Assembly (NCBI RefSeq): GCF_002946835.1 | Contig: NZ_CP026652.1 | Coordinates: 5,394,001-5,458,000 of the forward strand | Source of the DNA: Streptomyces dengpaensis | GTDB taxonomy: Bacteria > Actinomycetota > Actinomycetes > Streptomycetales > Streptomycetaceae | Length of the DNA stretch: 64,000 nucleotides | Direction: 5' to 3' | Part shown: positions 36,276 through 45,753 of the stretch, in pieces | How the letters are laid out: each line of letters starts with the position of its first letter | Position numbering within the stretch: the first letter of the stretch is position 1 | The notes under the pieces: model-generated | Told to the model about the DNA's origin: nothing | The model's database searches: none | What the model saw: the letters and a program-made list of their open reading frames with translations, nothing else | Position numbers and translations under genes: made by a program

Positions 36276-37161
36276 CTCACGGAGCCCCGTCGATACGGTG
36301 GATGAGCGGGCGCGGGTGGCCTCCTGGCCCGAGGGCAAGCAGGGAGCGTACGCCCGCGTACGCGACGGCGTGCGCGCCTACCGCATGATCGCCGCCATGT
36401 GGATCCGCTCCACGACGGCCTACCGTGCCTCCTTCGCGATGACCACCTTCGGCAGCTTCGCGGCGACCGCGCTCGACTTCGTCGCGATCCTGCTGATGTT
36501 CTCGCAGGTCGACACGCTCGGCGGCTACAGCCTGCCCGAGGTCGCCTTCCTGTACGGCGCCGCGGGCACCGCCTTCGGGCTCGCCGACCTCGCGCTCGGC
36601 TCGATGGAGCGGCTCGGGCGCCGGGTGCGCGACGGCACGCTCGACACGCTCCTGGTGCGCCCCGCGCCGGTCCTCGCCCAGGTCGCCGCGGACCGCTTCG
36701 CGCTGCGCCGCCTGGGCCGGATCACCCAGGGGGTGCTGGTCCTCGGGTACGCCGTCGCCGTACTGGACCTCTCCTGGACCCCGCTGAAGCTGCTGATGAT
36801 CCCGCTGATGCTGCTCAGCGGCGGCGCGATCTTCGGGGCCGTGTTCGTGGCGGGCGCGGCCTTCCAGTTCGTCGCGCAGGACGCCTCCGAGGTGCAGAAC
36901 TCCTTTACGTACGGCGGCGGTACGCTCCTGCAGTACCCGCCGACCGTCTTCGCCAAGGACCTGCTGCGCGGGGTGACGTTCGTCTTCCCGATCGCCTTCG
37001 TCAACTGGCTGCCCGCGCTGTACGTGCTGGGTCGGCCCTATCCGCTCGACCTGCCGACGTGGGTCGCCTTCGCACCGCCGCTGGTGGCGGCGGGCTGCTG
37101 CACGCTGGCGGGTCTCGCCTGGCGTGCGGGGCTTCGGTCGTATCGCAGTACGGGGAGTTAG
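36268..37161 (+). CDS. ABC-2 type transporter permease (second subunit)
   Basis: 297 residues, GTG start overlapping the upstream stop. About 45 hydrophilic residues lead into six membrane helices with FVFPIAFVNWLPALYVLG near the end, the COG3694 type. Pairs with the preceding permease as the membrane core of an exporter. The ATPase gene follows after five bases. Confidence 0.87.
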   Translation: MGSSRSPVDTVDERARVASWPEGKQGAYARVRDGVRAYRMIAAMWIRSTTAYRASFAMTTFGSFAATALDFVAILLMFSQVDTLGGYSLPEVAFLYGAAGTAFGLADLALGSMERLGRRVRDGTLDTLLVRPAPVLAQVAADRFALRRLGRITQGVLVLGYAVAVLDLSWTPLKLLMIPLMLLSGGAIFGAVFVAGAAFQFVAQDASEVQNSFTYGGGTLLQYPPTVFAKDLLRGVTFVFPIAFVNWLPALYVLGRPYPLDLPTWVAFAPPLVAAGCCTLAGLAWRAGLRSYRSTGS

Positions 37162-37166
37162 CCGAC

Positions 37167-38153
37167 GTGGACACGGACCGTGACGTCATGGACAGTCATT
37201 TCATCGAGCTCGACGGCGTCGAGAAGGTCTTCGACGTGCGCAAGAAGACCGGTTTCCTGCGCCGTGAGCGGCGGCAGGTGCGGGCGGTGGACTCCATCTC
37301 CTTCACCGTGCCGCGCGGCGAGATGGTCGGCTACATCGGCCCTAACGGTGCCGGGAAGTCGACCACGATCAAGATACTGACCGGCATCCTCACGCCCAGC
37401 GGCGGCCGGCTGCGCGTCGCGGGCATCGACCCGTCCCGCGAACGCACCCGGCTCGCACAGCGCATCGGGGTGGTGTTCGGGCAGCGTACGACCCTGTGGT
37501 GGGACCTCCCGCTGATCGACTCCTACCGGCTGATGCACCGCATGTACCGGATCCCGGACGGGCGTTACCGCGAGAACCTCGACCGCTGTGTCGAACTTCT
37601 CGAACTCGATGACCTGTTGGACGTCCCCGTGCGCCAGCTCTCCCTGGGGCAGCGGATGCGCGGCGACATCGCGGCCGCGCTGCTGCACGACCCCGAGGTG
37701 CTCTATCTCGACGAGCCGACGATCGGGCTCGACGTGATCAGCAAGGCGCGGGTCCGTGAATTCCTGAAGGACCTGAACGCCGAGCGCGGTACGACGGTGC
37801 TGCTCACCACGCACGATCTGAAGGACATCGAGCACCTGTGCAAGCGGGTGATGGTCATCGACCACGGGCGGCTGGTGTACGACGGTCCGCTGACCGGGCT
37901 GCACGAGGTGGGGGAGAGCGAGCGGACCCTGGTCGTGGACCTGGAGCGGGAGCTACCGCCGATCGAGGTGGAGTCGGCGCGGGTGGTGCGGGTGGAGGGG
38001 CCGCGGCAGTGGCTGGCCTTCCCCGCGGACCGGTCGGCGGCTCCGCTCGTGGCGCGGATCGCGGCGCAGTACCCGCTGCTGGACCTCTCGGTGCGGGAGC
38101 CGGACATCGAGGCCGTCATCGCCGCGATGTACGCCGAGAAAGCGGTGTCGTAG
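37167..38153 (+). CDS. ABC transporter ATP-binding protein
   Basis: 328 residues from the GTG at 37167, preferred over the ATG at 37188 because GGGGAG lies ten bases upstream. Walker A GPNGAGKST, signature LSLGQRMRGD, Walker B VLYLDEPTIGLD, and H-loop TTHDLKD. The LSLGQRMR signature is the COG4586 form that goes with the two upstream permeases. Exporter of unknown substrate; operon of three genes with start/stop overlaps or gaps of five bases. Confidence 0.92.
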   Translation: MDTDRDVMDSHFIELDGVEKVFDVRKKTGFLRRERRQVRAVDSISFTVPRGEMVGYIGPNGAGKSTTIKILTGILTPSGGRLRVAGIDPSRERTRLAQRIGVVFGQRTTLWWDLPLIDSYRLMHRMYRIPDGRYRENLDRCVELLELDDLLDVPVRQLSLGQRMRGDIAAALLHDPEVLYLDEPTIGLDVISKARVREFLKDLNAERGTTVLLTTHDLKDIEHLCKRVMVIDHGRLVYDGPLTGLHEVGESERTLVVDLERELPPIEVESARVVRVEGPRQWLAFPADRSAAPLVARIAAQYPLLDLSVREPDIEAVIAAMYAEKAVS

Positions 38154-38206
38154 CCAAGTGGCGGGCCGCATAGCCCGGGCGGCGGGGACCTCGTAGGCTG
38201 CTGTAC

Positions 38207-39073
38207 ATGACCGACGAACTCCCGGAGCTGCGCGCCTCCGACGCCGATCGTGAACGAGTCGCCGAACAGTTGAGAGACGCCCTCGCGGAGGGCCGCCTCG
38301 ACATGGAGGAGTTCGAGGAGCGGTTGGAGGCGACGTACAAGGCACGCACGTACGGCGAGCTGACGCCCGTCACCCGCGATCTGCCGGGCGCGGCGGCGGT
38401 GGCTCCTGTCTCCATGGTCAAGCAGCCTGCGGAGAGCGGGAGTTGGGCGTCGCGCATCGTCGGCGGCGAGGGGTCGTCCTCGTGGGGTGTCGCGATCATG
38501 GCCGGGTTCCAGCGCAAGGGGCGCTGGACGGTGCCGAAGCGGTTCAACTCCTTCGCGTTCTGGGGCGGCGGCGAGATCGACCTGCGCGAGGCGAACTTCG
38601 CGGACCGCGAGGTCGTCATCAACTGCGTCGCCATCATGGGCGGCATGAACATCGTCGTTCCGCCCGGCGTCGAGGTCGTCGTCCGCGGCTTCGGCATCAT
38701 GGGCGGCTTCGACCAGCGCGAGGACGGGCAGCCCGGGGAGCCAGGCGCCCCCCGCGTGATCGTCACGGGCTTCGCCTTCTGGGGCGGCGTCGGCGTCGAA
38801 CGCAAACTGACCCGCGCCCAGCGCCTCCGCATCAAGGAGGAGCGCCGCCAGGAGAAGCTCGAACGGAAGGCGGCGCGAGGGGAGTTGGAGGGCTCGCGGG
38901 GCGACGACGTCGACGGCCGTGACCACTTGCCCGACGTCCACGAGATGATCCGCGACCACCACGACATGATCCGCGAGCGCCACGAGGAGCGCCGGGAACG
39001 GCACGAGGAGCGGCGCGAGCGGCAGAGGGAGCGCCGGGAGGAGCGGCACAGGCGCCGCGACGGCGACTACTGA
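38207..39073 (+). CDS. DUF1707 protein with LiaF-like domain and charged coiled-coil tail
   Basis: 288 residues. N-terminal DUF1707 (LRASDADRERVAEQLRDALAEGRLDMEEFEERLEATYKARTYGEL), middle repeated FAFWGGGEIDL, VAIMGGMNIVVP and GIMGGF motifs as in LiaF C-terminal domains, then a strongly charged tail (RERHEERRERHEERRER) predicted as a single alpha helix or coiled coil. No membrane segment. DUF1707 proteins may bind nucleic acid or act in envelope stress, but evidence is thin. A 25-bp tandem array begins on its stop codon. Confidence 0.85.
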   Translation: MTDELPELRASDADRERVAEQLRDALAEGRLDMEEFEERLEATYKARTYGELTPVTRDLPGAAAVAPVSMVKQPAESGSWASRIVGGEGSSSWGVAIMAGFQRKGRWTVPKRFNSFAFWGGGEIDLREANFADREVVINCVAIMGGMNIVVPPGVEVVVRGFGIMGGFDQREDGQPGEPGAPRVIVTGFAFWGGVGVERKLTRAQRLRIKEERRQEKLERKAARGELEGSRGDDVDGRDHLPDVHEMIRDHHDMIRERHEERRERHEERRERQRERREERHRRRDGDY

Positions 39074-39194
39074 CTTGCCGCGGTGGGGCTCGCCGTGACT
39101 TCTCGCGGCGGCGCACACAGTGACCTTCCGCGGCGCCGCCCACGGTGACCTTCCGCGGCGGCGCCCACGGTGACCTCCCGCGGCGGCGCCCATC
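39070..39194. repeat. 25-bp tandem array overlapping the DUF1707 stop codon
   Basis: Five units of exactly 25 bp start at 39070, 39095, 39120, 39145 and 39170. Core GTGACCTTCCGCGGCGGCGC. The first, most diverged unit includes the TGA stop. Each unit carries a CCGCGG palindrome. Confidence 0.9.
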
Positions 39195-39220
39195 GCGACT
39201 CCCGCCTTTCCGGCCGGCTG

Positions 39221-40606
39221 TTACAGCTCGGCCGGAGCCGCCCCCTTCAGATCCTCGAGGTCGAAGACCTCGGCCATCCGCTTGTACCCCTTGTCACTGG
39301 GGTGCAGATGATCCCCCGAGTCGTAGTCCGACCGGAAACGGCGCGGGTTGTACGGATCCCGAAGCGCCGCATCGAAGTCGACCACGGCGTCGAACACCTT
39401 CCCGTCCCGGATCTCCGCGTTGATGGCCTGCCGTACGGCCTCCCGGGCACCGGTGTACCCCCGGTGTCCCTGAAACGGCATCAGGGTCGCTCCCACGACG
39501 CGCAGTCCACGGGCGTGCGCCTGTTGCACCAGCTTCCGCAGCCCATTGGTGATCGTCGAGGGGGCGACCTGGTTCGGGTTGCGCAGGATGTCGTTGACGC
39601 CGAGGTCGAGGACGACGGCCTTGACGTTCGTACGGCCGAGGACGTCACGGCCGAAGCGCGACAGCCCGCTCGGGTTCTCGGCGGGCCGGCCCAGACCGGC
39701 TGCCAGGATCTGATTCCCGCTGATCCCCTGGTTGACGACGCTGTAGCGCGGCACGTCGTCCGACCCGGCCGCGGCGCGCAGCCGCTCCGAAAGGACGTCG
39801 GTCCAACGGTGGTTGGCCCCGATCGTGGACGTGATCCCGTCGGTGAGCGAGTCGCCGATGACGACGACGGTGCCCACCGATTCGTCGCTCAGCACGTCGA
39901 GCGCGGTCAGATAGCGCCAGTGCTCGGTCTGCGTGGTGTACGCCAGGCCGCTCACGTCCTCCGTGAGGTCGCCCTCGGCGACGTACGAGATCTGGCGCGC
40001 GCGGGGGTGGATGGTGACCGGGCCGGACGGTGTGGGCGAGTACGTGGTCACGAGGACGTCCGAGCCGTACGGGATCCGCACGCGTACGGCGTCGCTCATC
40101 ACCTGCTCTCCGGCCGGGATGATGACCGAGGTGTTGCCGCCGAAGGTGAGGCGGCGCATGGTGTCGGCCGCGGCGGCGGGGTTGTTCACGGTCACGGCGA
40201 CGGCGATCGACGCGTGCGTGATGCTCAGCGGCTGCTGCCCGTAGAGGTTGGACAGCGTGACGCGGGCCTGCGTTCCGCTCGCTCTCGCGTGCACGACGTT
40301 GCGCACGGAGCGGCCGGCCATGCCGTTCGTCTCGGTGTTCGGCTCGCCTCCGTAGGGGGAGGCCGACCAGGCGCCGACCCAGGTGCCGGTGGAGGCGGGG
40401 GCGGCCGAGTTGTGCGGTGTGCGGCCGCCGGCGAGATGGTTCTGGTCTCTGCCGCCCTGGTCGGCCGAGACGCCGACGTATATGGCGGTGGACAGGGCCA
40501 CGATCACGGCGATGATCGCGGCCAGCATGGCGCCGTGCCTTGCGGGGGCTGCGGACATTGGCTGCTCCGCAGCGGGCCCCGCACCCCCGGCGTGACGCAT
40601 GGTCAT
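39221..40606 (-). CDS. SGNH/GDSL hydrolase, secreted or membrane-anchored
   Basis: 461 residues from the ATG at 40606, with GAGGAG upstream. One N-terminal hydrophobic segment (MLAAIIAVIVALSTAIYVGV) acts as anchor or signal. The SGNH blocks are complete: GDSLTDG (nucleophile Ser), GISGNQ, GVNDIL and DHLHPSDKGY (Asp-His). A beta-rich domain (GTWVGAWSASPYGGE) precedes it. Likely an extracellular esterase or lipase; the substrate is unknown. Confidence 0.9.
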   Translation of the reverse strand: MTMRHAGGAGPAAEQPMSAAPARHGAMLAAIIAVIVALSTAIYVGVSADQGGRDQNHLAGGRTPHNSAAPASTGTWVGAWSASPYGGEPNTETNGMAGRSVRNVVHARASGTQARVTLSNLYGQQPLSITHASIAVAVTVNNPAAAADTMRRLTFGGNTSVIIPAGEQVMSDAVRVRIPYGSDVLVTTYSPTPSGPVTIHPRARQISYVAEGDLTEDVSGLAYTTQTEHWRYLTALDVLSDESVGTVVVIGDSLTDGITSTIGANHRWTDVLSERLRAAAGSDDVPRYSVVNQGISGNQILAAGLGRPAENPSGLSRFGRDVLGRTNVKAVVLDLGVNDILRNPNQVAPSTITNGLRKLVQQAHARGLRVVGATLMPFQGHRGYTGAREAVRQAINAEIRDGKVFDAVVDFDAALRDPYNPRRFRSDYDSGDHLHPSDKGYKRMAEVFDLEDLKGAAPAEL

Positions 40607-40826
40607 GCGGTGCGTGTCTCCTCGAGCGATGGGAGCCCGAGGCTCCGATGTGATGACCCCATGATGCGTCATGGGTTGGAGGAGCAGTGACAGCACCCCT
40701 AACGGGTCCTCGTGGCCTATTCCCCGTCCGAACAGACGCCGGGAACTCCTGATCCGTTCCAGGAGTCGGTCAGGAAGGGACAATGTGTACGGAGCGCACA
40801 GCGGGGTCACCGAACGGGTGGAGTGG

Positions 40827-42194
40827 ATGGAACGCACGAAGTGGGATGAAACAAGCGACGTAGAGCGGGATACCCGGCAGGGCGCCGCCGCGAACCTCGC
40901 GGCGACCGCCCCCGGTCCGCACAGCCGGGCGATGACGGCCTTCAGCCCCGCCGACGAGGAGAAGCGCCGCGGTGTCCGCCGTATGAAGGCGACGGCGACC
41001 GGTCTGCTGCTCTTCGTCGCACTGGTGTATGTCCTCGCCAAGTGGGGGGCCCACGAGGGCGCCGGCCCTTGGGCGGGCTATGTCGCCGCGGCCGCCGAGG
41101 CGGGCATGGTCGGCGCGTTGGCCGACTGGTTCGCGGTCACGGCCCTCTTCCGCCGCCCGCTCGGCCTGCCCATCCCGCACACCGCGATCATCCCCACCAA
41201 GAAGGACCAGCTGGGCATCTCGCTGGGCGAGTTCGTCGGGGAGAACTTCCTCTCCGAGGAGGTCGTACGACAGCGGCTGCGCGCCGTCGGCATCGGCAGC
41301 CGGCTGGGCGCCTGGCTCGCCGAACCGGAGCACGCGGACCGCGTGACGGCCGAGCTGGCCGCCGCCCTGCGGGGCGCCCTGACGGTGCTGCGCGACTCCG
41401 ACGTGCAGGCGGTGGTCGGGGAGGCGATCACGCGTCGCGCGGACGCCCAGGAGATCGCGCCCGGCATAGGCAAGATGCTGGAGAAGATCGTCGCGGACGG
41501 CGGCCACAAGCGGGTCGTCGACCTGATCGTCGCGCGTGCGCACGACTGGCTCGTGCTGCACGACGACGAGATCTTGGACGCGGTGCAGGGCGGCGCCCCC
41601 GGCTGGACCCCCCGCTACGTCGACAGGAAGGTCGGCGAGCGCGTGTACAAGGAGCTGCTCCGCTTCGTCACCGAGATGCGCGACGCCCCCTCCCACCCGG
41701 CCCGCGGCGCCCTCGACCGCTTCCTCACCGACTTCGCGGGCGACCTCCAGTCCGACACCGACACACGCGCCCGCGTCGAGCGGCTGAAGGTCGATGTCCT
41801 CGGCCGCGGCGAGGTCCAGGAGCTGATCGCCTCCGCCTGGACGGCCGTACGGTCGATGATCGTGGCGGCCGCCGAGGACGAGCGCAGCGAGCTGCGGCTG
41901 CGCGTACGGGCCTCGCTGCTGTCCCTGGGGGCCCGGATGGCGCAGGACCCCAAGCTCCAGGCCAAGGTCGACAGCTGGGTCGAGGGCGCGGCGGTGTACG
42001 TCGTGACGACGTACCGCAAGGAGATCACCTCCCTCATCACGGACACCGTCGCGGGCTGGGACGCCGAGCACACGACCCGGAAGATCGAGGCGCACATCGG
42101 CCGCGACCTGCAGTTCATCCGGATCAACGGCACGGTGGTGGGCTCGCTGGCCGGACTGCTGATCTACGTCGTGTCGCGGGCGTTCGGCGCGTAG
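40827..42194 (+). CDS. DUF445 membrane protein
   Basis: 455 residues from the ATG at 40827. Two membrane helices at the start (ATGLLLFVALVYVLAKW and the GPWAGYVAAAAEAGMVGALADWFAVTALF segment) and one at the end (VVGSLAGLLIYVVSRAF); the long middle is helical. It matches the YjiN/DUF445 family, whose function is unknown. Complete by length. Confidence 0.87.
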   Translation: MERTKWDETSDVERDTRQGAAANLAATAPGPHSRAMTAFSPADEEKRRGVRRMKATATGLLLFVALVYVLAKWGAHEGAGPWAGYVAAAAEAGMVGALADWFAVTALFRRPLGLPIPHTAIIPTKKDQLGISLGEFVGENFLSEEVVRQRLRAVGIGSRLGAWLAEPEHADRVTAELAAALRGALTVLRDSDVQAVVGEAITRRADAQEIAPGIGKMLEKIVADGGHKRVVDLIVARAHDWLVLHDDEILDAVQGGAPGWTPRYVDRKVGERVYKELLRFVTEMRDAPSHPARGALDRFLTDFAGDLQSDTDTRARVERLKVDVLGRGEVQELIASAWTAVRSMIVAAAEDERSELRLRVRASLLSLGARMAQDPKLQAKVDSWVEGAAVYVVTTYRKEITSLITDTVAGWDAEHTTRKIEAHIGRDLQFIRINGTVVGSLAGLLIYVVSRAFGA

Positions 42195-42223
42195 CCGCCC
42201 CCGGCGGCGGGAGGCCGGGGCCT

Positions 42224-42319
42224 GGTTGCTCCGGGTGGGGGAACGCTGGGCGGCCGGCTGCTCCTGGTGGGGGAACGCCGGAAGGCTGGTTGCTCCCGGT
42301 GGGGGAACGCTGAGGGCCT
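42224..42319. repeat. Three-copy 32-bp tandem repeat before the MFS gene
   Basis: Units start at 42224, 42256 and 42288 with shared GGTTGCTCCCGGTGGGGGAA. They fill the spacer between the DUF445 stop and the MFS transporter leader. Confidence 0.85.
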
Positions 42320-42377
42320 GCCCTCTCCCTGCGGGGAAACCCGGGCAGGGTCCGGTTCGCTCAAGGGAGACGTGTCC

Positions 42378-43889
42378 ATGGCCGCAGCAGCCTCGCCGGA
42401 GTCCGTACCCGCCGCCACCGGAACCGTCACGACGGACGTACCCGCCCGTCTGGACCGGCTGCCGTGGTCCCGCTGGCACTGGATGATCGTGATCGGCCTG
42501 GGAACCGTCTGGATCCTGGACGGTCTGGAGGTCACCACGGTCGGCAATATCGCCGGCCGGCTCTCCGAGGAGGGCAGCGGACTGCCGATCTCCTCGGCCC
42601 AGGTCACCGGTACCGCGGCGGCGCTCTATGTGGCGGGTGCCTGTGCGGGTGCCCTCTTCTTCGGCTGGCTGACCGACCGCTACGGCCGCAAAAGACTCTT
42701 CATGGTGACCCTCGCCGTCTACCTCTCGGCGACGGCGCTGACCGCGCTGTCCTTCGACACCTGGTGGTTCTTCACCTTCCGGTTCCTCACCGGCTTCGGC
42801 ATCGGCGGTGAGTACGCGGCCATCAACTCGGCGATCGACGAGCTCATCCCCGCCCAGTACCGCGGCCGGGTCGACCTGATCATCAACGGCAGTTACTGGC
42901 TGGGCGCGGTCGGCGGCGCGCTGCTGTCGATCGTCATGCTGAACACGGACATCTTCCCCAAGGACCTCGGCTGGCGGCTCACCTTCGCCCTCGGAGTGCT
43001 CCTCGGACTGGTGATCCTGCTGGTCAGGCGCCAAGTGCCGGAGAGCCCGCGATGGCAGTTCATTCATGGGCGGGGTGAGGAGGCGGAAGGCCTCGTCGCG
43101 TCCGTCGAGCGGGAGATCGAGCAGGAGAAGGGCGAGCCCCTGCCGCCCCCGGCGGGCGAGATCACCATCCAGCAGCGCAAGAGCATCGGCTTCGGGCTCA
43201 TCGCCAGGACCGTCTTCGGGCGCTATCCGAAACGGGCCGTGCTCGGCCTCGCCCTCTTCATCGGCCAGGCCTTCCTCTACAACGCGATCACCTTCGGCTT
43301 CGGCGCCATCCTCACCACGTTCTTCGACGTGCCCACCGACGGCACCGGTTACTACTTCGCCGTCATCGCCGCCGGCAACTTCCTCGGCCCCCTGCTGCTC
43401 GGCAAGCTCTTCGACACGGTCGGCCGCCGGGTGATGATCTCCTCGACCTATCTGATCTCGGGTGTGCTGCTCTTCGGCACCGCGTGGCTCTTCGACCGGG
43501 GTTCGCTGAGCGCGGTGACGATGACGGCCTGCTGGTGCGTCGTGCTGTTCTTCGCGTCGGCGGGCGCCTCCAGCGCGTACCTGACCGTCTCGGAGGTCTT
43601 CCCGATGGAGACCCGGGCGATGGCCATCGCCTTCTTCTACGCGCTCGGAACCGCCGCCGGCGGCATCAGCGGGCCGCTGATCTTCGCCGACCTCACCTCG
43701 TCCGGTGTGGTCGGCGACACGGTGCTCGCCTTCCAGATCGGCGCGGGCCTGATGTGCGCGGCGGGCCTGGTCGCCGTGTTCCTCGCGGTGAACGCCGAGC
43801 GACGGTCCCTGGAGGACATCGCGACGCCACTGTCGGTGGCGCCGGGCGGGGCGGCCGCGTCGTCGGCGTCGTCCTCGTCGGCGGGGTGA
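42378..43889 (+). CDS. MFS transporter (sugar-porter type)
   Basis: 503 residues, ATG with GGGAG upstream. Twelve membrane segments in two halves; signature LTDRYGRKRLFMVTL between helices 2 and 3 and FRFLTGFGIGGEYAAINSAIDELIPAQYRGR between 4 and 5, as in aromatic-acid and sugar porters. Residues near GIGGEYAA resemble the ShiA/PcaK-like group. Substrate unknown. The tail is Ala/Ser-rich. Confidence 0.88.
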   Translation: MAAAASPESVPAATGTVTTDVPARLDRLPWSRWHWMIVIGLGTVWILDGLEVTTVGNIAGRLSEEGSGLPISSAQVTGTAAALYVAGACAGALFFGWLTDRYGRKRLFMVTLAVYLSATALTALSFDTWWFFTFRFLTGFGIGGEYAAINSAIDELIPAQYRGRVDLIINGSYWLGAVGGALLSIVMLNTDIFPKDLGWRLTFALGVLLGLVILLVRRQVPESPRWQFIHGRGEEAEGLVASVEREIEQEKGEPLPPPAGEITIQQRKSIGFGLIARTVFGRYPKRAVLGLALFIGQAFLYNAITFGFGAILTTFFDVPTDGTGYYFAVIAAGNFLGPLLLGKLFDTVGRRVMISSTYLISGVLLFGTAWLFDRGSLSAVTMTACWCVVLFFASAGASSAYLTVSEVFPMETRAMAIAFFYALGTAAGGISGPLIFADLTSSGVVGDTVLAFQIGAGLMCAAGLVAVFLAVNAERRSLEDIATPLSVAPGGAAASSASSSSAG

Positions 43890-44163
43890 CGGCGGGGGCG
43901 GCTGGGGCGGTTGGGGATTGCTGGGGATTGCTGGGGATGGGGAGCGGCTGGGACTGCGGGCGGCTGGGGGGCGGCGCCCGGCGGCGCTTCGGGCACGGCT
44001 GTGTACCGGGCTGTGTACGTGGCTGAGTACGCGGAGCTGAGTATGTGGACCTGAGTACGCGTACTCTGTCGGTCCGCCGCCCGGGCGGGAACCCTCGTAC
44101 GCATGACCGAGAAGCTGCTCCGCCCCTTGCGAACGCGCTTGGCCGGAACGCTGGCTGACCCGC
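43890..44163. other. Intergenic G-rich tract with TTGCTGGGGA and GTAC repeats
   Basis: No gene. Bases 43900-43960 are (C)TGGGG(A/C)-type repeats able to form G-quadruplexes on the plus strand; 43999-44067 contain repeated CTGAGTACGCG and GTGTAC. An ATG at 44103 opens a frame with no downstream homology. Confidence 0.5.
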
Positions 44164-44574
44164 GTGCTCGGCGCCGCCCTCTCCGCGACGGCGTACCTCC
44201 TCTGTCTCCCCTGGGACCTGCGCAACCGCCCCGAGACAGAGGACTCGACCCTTGAGACGACCCCGCTGACCGGCGTCGGCGTCGTCCTCCTCGCCGTCGC
44301 GCTGCTGCTCCTGGCCGCCTACTTCGGCCACCGGGACGCGCTGGCCTGGCCGTTGCTGCTGGTGGCGGCACCGCCGGCGGCGTTGCTGTACGTATCCCTG
44401 CGCACACACCCCGGGCCACCGGACGGGTTCGCGGACGCGTGGCCCTTGGCGTGGGCATTCTTCACGCTGCTGGCGGCGGCCGGGGTGCTCGTCGTGACAG
44501 CCGTGGTACGGCAGTTCAGGGCGGACTGGGCGGACTGGGCGGACGAGGACCTCATGCCGGCCCACCGCTGGTGA
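44164..44574 (+). CDS. Small membrane protein, unknown function
   Basis: 136 residues, GTG start. Hydrophobic segments VLGAALSATAYLLCLP, VGVVLLAVALLLLAAYFG, WPLLLVAAPPAALLYVSL and WAFFTLLAAAGVLVVTAVV give four membrane helices; acidic C-terminus (ADWADWADEDLMPAHRW). The start is uncertain because no Shine-Dalgarno sequence is visible and a stop lies 57 bp upstream in frame. Convergent with the next gene. Confidence 0.65.
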   Translation: MLGAALSATAYLLCLPWDLRNRPETEDSTLETTPLTGVGVVLLAVALLLLAAYFGHRDALAWPLLLVAAPPAALLYVSLRTHPGPPDGFADAWPLAWAFFTLLAAAGVLVVTAVVRQFRADWADWADEDLMPAHRW

Positions 44575-44616
44575 CGTGCGGGGTAGGGGCGGGAGGGGGC
44601 CGCCGCCCCTGGGGGC

Positions 44617-45126
44617 TCACTGACCGTAGAAGTACCGCGAACCCTTCTCGATGAAGTACGAGGCGTAGACGCGCCCGAGGGCCGGCTTGCCGCGGTACAT
44701 CCCCACGTAGTTGCGCGCGCTGTCGACCACGACCGGCCGGGTCATGCAGGCGAACTTGATGCGCTGCTGCTCCTCGGCCCACCGTACGGCGGCCGGATCG
44801 GCCCGGTCGCTGACCAGCACGGGAAAGGCGCCGACTCCGTTCTGCATGCCGACGGGGAGGCCGCCCTTGGTGTCCTTGGCGTACTTCATGACCTGGTCGG
44901 TGAAGGCCGAGATGGTGGGGACGGTTATCTCCGGGACCGCCGCGGCCACCGTGAACAGGTGCAGCCTGGTCGCCATCCAGCGCATCCGGAAGTCGGCCCG
45001 CCGCCCCACCAGGACGGGCACCCCGGCCCAGTCCTCCCATCGCGTGGCACATCCGTCGGCCGTCAACTGGCGCTCCACGAAGGCCAGGTAGTTCCCCGGC
45101 GCGGACTGCTGTTGCTGTGCGTACAT
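44617..45126 (-). CDS. Conserved hypothetical protein, 169 aa
   Basis: 169 residues from the ATG of MYAQQQQS. Globular, mixed alpha/beta, no signal or membrane segment. Noted elements: FVERQLTADGCATRWEDWAG, RADFRMRWMATRLHLFTV, RIKFACMTRPVVVDSARNYVGMYRGKPALGRVYASYFIEKGSRYFYGQ. Not recognised as a named family. It lies 65 bp downstream of the DUF2269 gene on the same strand. Confidence 0.65.
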   Translation of the reverse strand: MYAQQQQSAPGNYLAFVERQLTADGCATRWEDWAGVPVLVGRRADFRMRWMATRLHLFTVAAAVPEITVPTISAFTDQVMKYAKDTKGGLPVGMQNGVGAFPVLVSDRADPAAVRWAEEQQRIKFACMTRPVVVDSARNYVGMYRGKPALGRVYASYFIEKGSRYFYGQ

Positions 45127-45191
45127 GGGCTGGATCCTAAGCCCCGCATTCGGGAGGAGCCCTGTTCCGGGAGGAGCCCCGTCCCGGGACG

Positions 45192-45641
45192 CTAGGCCCC
45201 AGTGGTGGAGCCCGGGCGAACGATCATGAGGATGGTGACGGTGGCCCAGAGGAGGTTGAAGATCCCGGTGAACATGGCGAGTTGAACGGTGGCCGCGTGG
45301 TCTCCCGTCCCCTCCAGGATCGCGCTCTGCCGGGGCAGCACGAGCGCGGCGAGGACCACGGCCGCGAGCGCGGTCAGCGCGATCGAGACGATCAGCCAGG
45401 TGTCTCCGAGCACACCCATGGTGCTCGCCGTGGCGAACCCGAAGACGGGGACGACGACACCGATCGTGGCGTACACCCGGCAGATGCGGTGCAGCAGCCG
45501 GGTGGTCGCGAGGGCGTCCGCATCGTCCGCTGCGGCGAGGACCTTGCGCGCGGTGGGCGGGAACATGCTCGCGGCGACCGTGACCGGCCCGATGGCGACG
45601 ATCGCGGCGATGACGTGGACGGCGAGGAGGAACTTGGTCAC
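45192..45641 (-). CDS. DUF2269-like membrane protein
   Basis: 149 residues from the GTG at 45641 (VTKFLLAVHVIAAIVAIGPV). Four membrane helices; the first helix with its HVIAAIVAIGP pattern is typical of DUF2269. Start uncertain because the frame stays open upstream through a 12-bp repeat, and no good ribosome-binding site is visible. Divergent from the GlxA-type regulator, which may control it. Function unknown. Confidence 0.7.
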   Translation of the reverse strand: MTKFLLAVHVIAAIVAIGPVTVAASMFPPTARKVLAAADDADALATTRLLHRICRVYATIGVVVPVFGFATASTMGVLGDTWLIVSIALTALAAVVLAALVLPRQSAILEGTGDHAATVQLAMFTGIFNLLWATVTILMIVRPGSTTGA

Positions 45642-45705
45642 GGGGTGACGGTAGGGGGAGCCGCGGATCTTGCAGAAGTGGCGGTTTTGCCAGGGGGCAA
45701 CGGAT

Positions 45706-45753
45706 TCTCGCCACTGGTCTCGCCACTGGTCTCGCCACGGTTCTCGCTGCTGG
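45706..45753. repeat. Four-copy 12-bp repeat in a divergent promoter region
   Basis: TCTCGCCACTGG repeated at 45706 and 45718, with diverged copies at 45730 and 45742. It lies between the DUF2269 gene and the AraC-type regulator, so it could carry regulator-binding half-sites. Confidence 0.6.

Noticed and set aside
44103..44170. ATG at 44103 as start of the small membrane protein
   Set aside because: It is in a different frame; joining it would need a frameshift, for which there is no other evidence.
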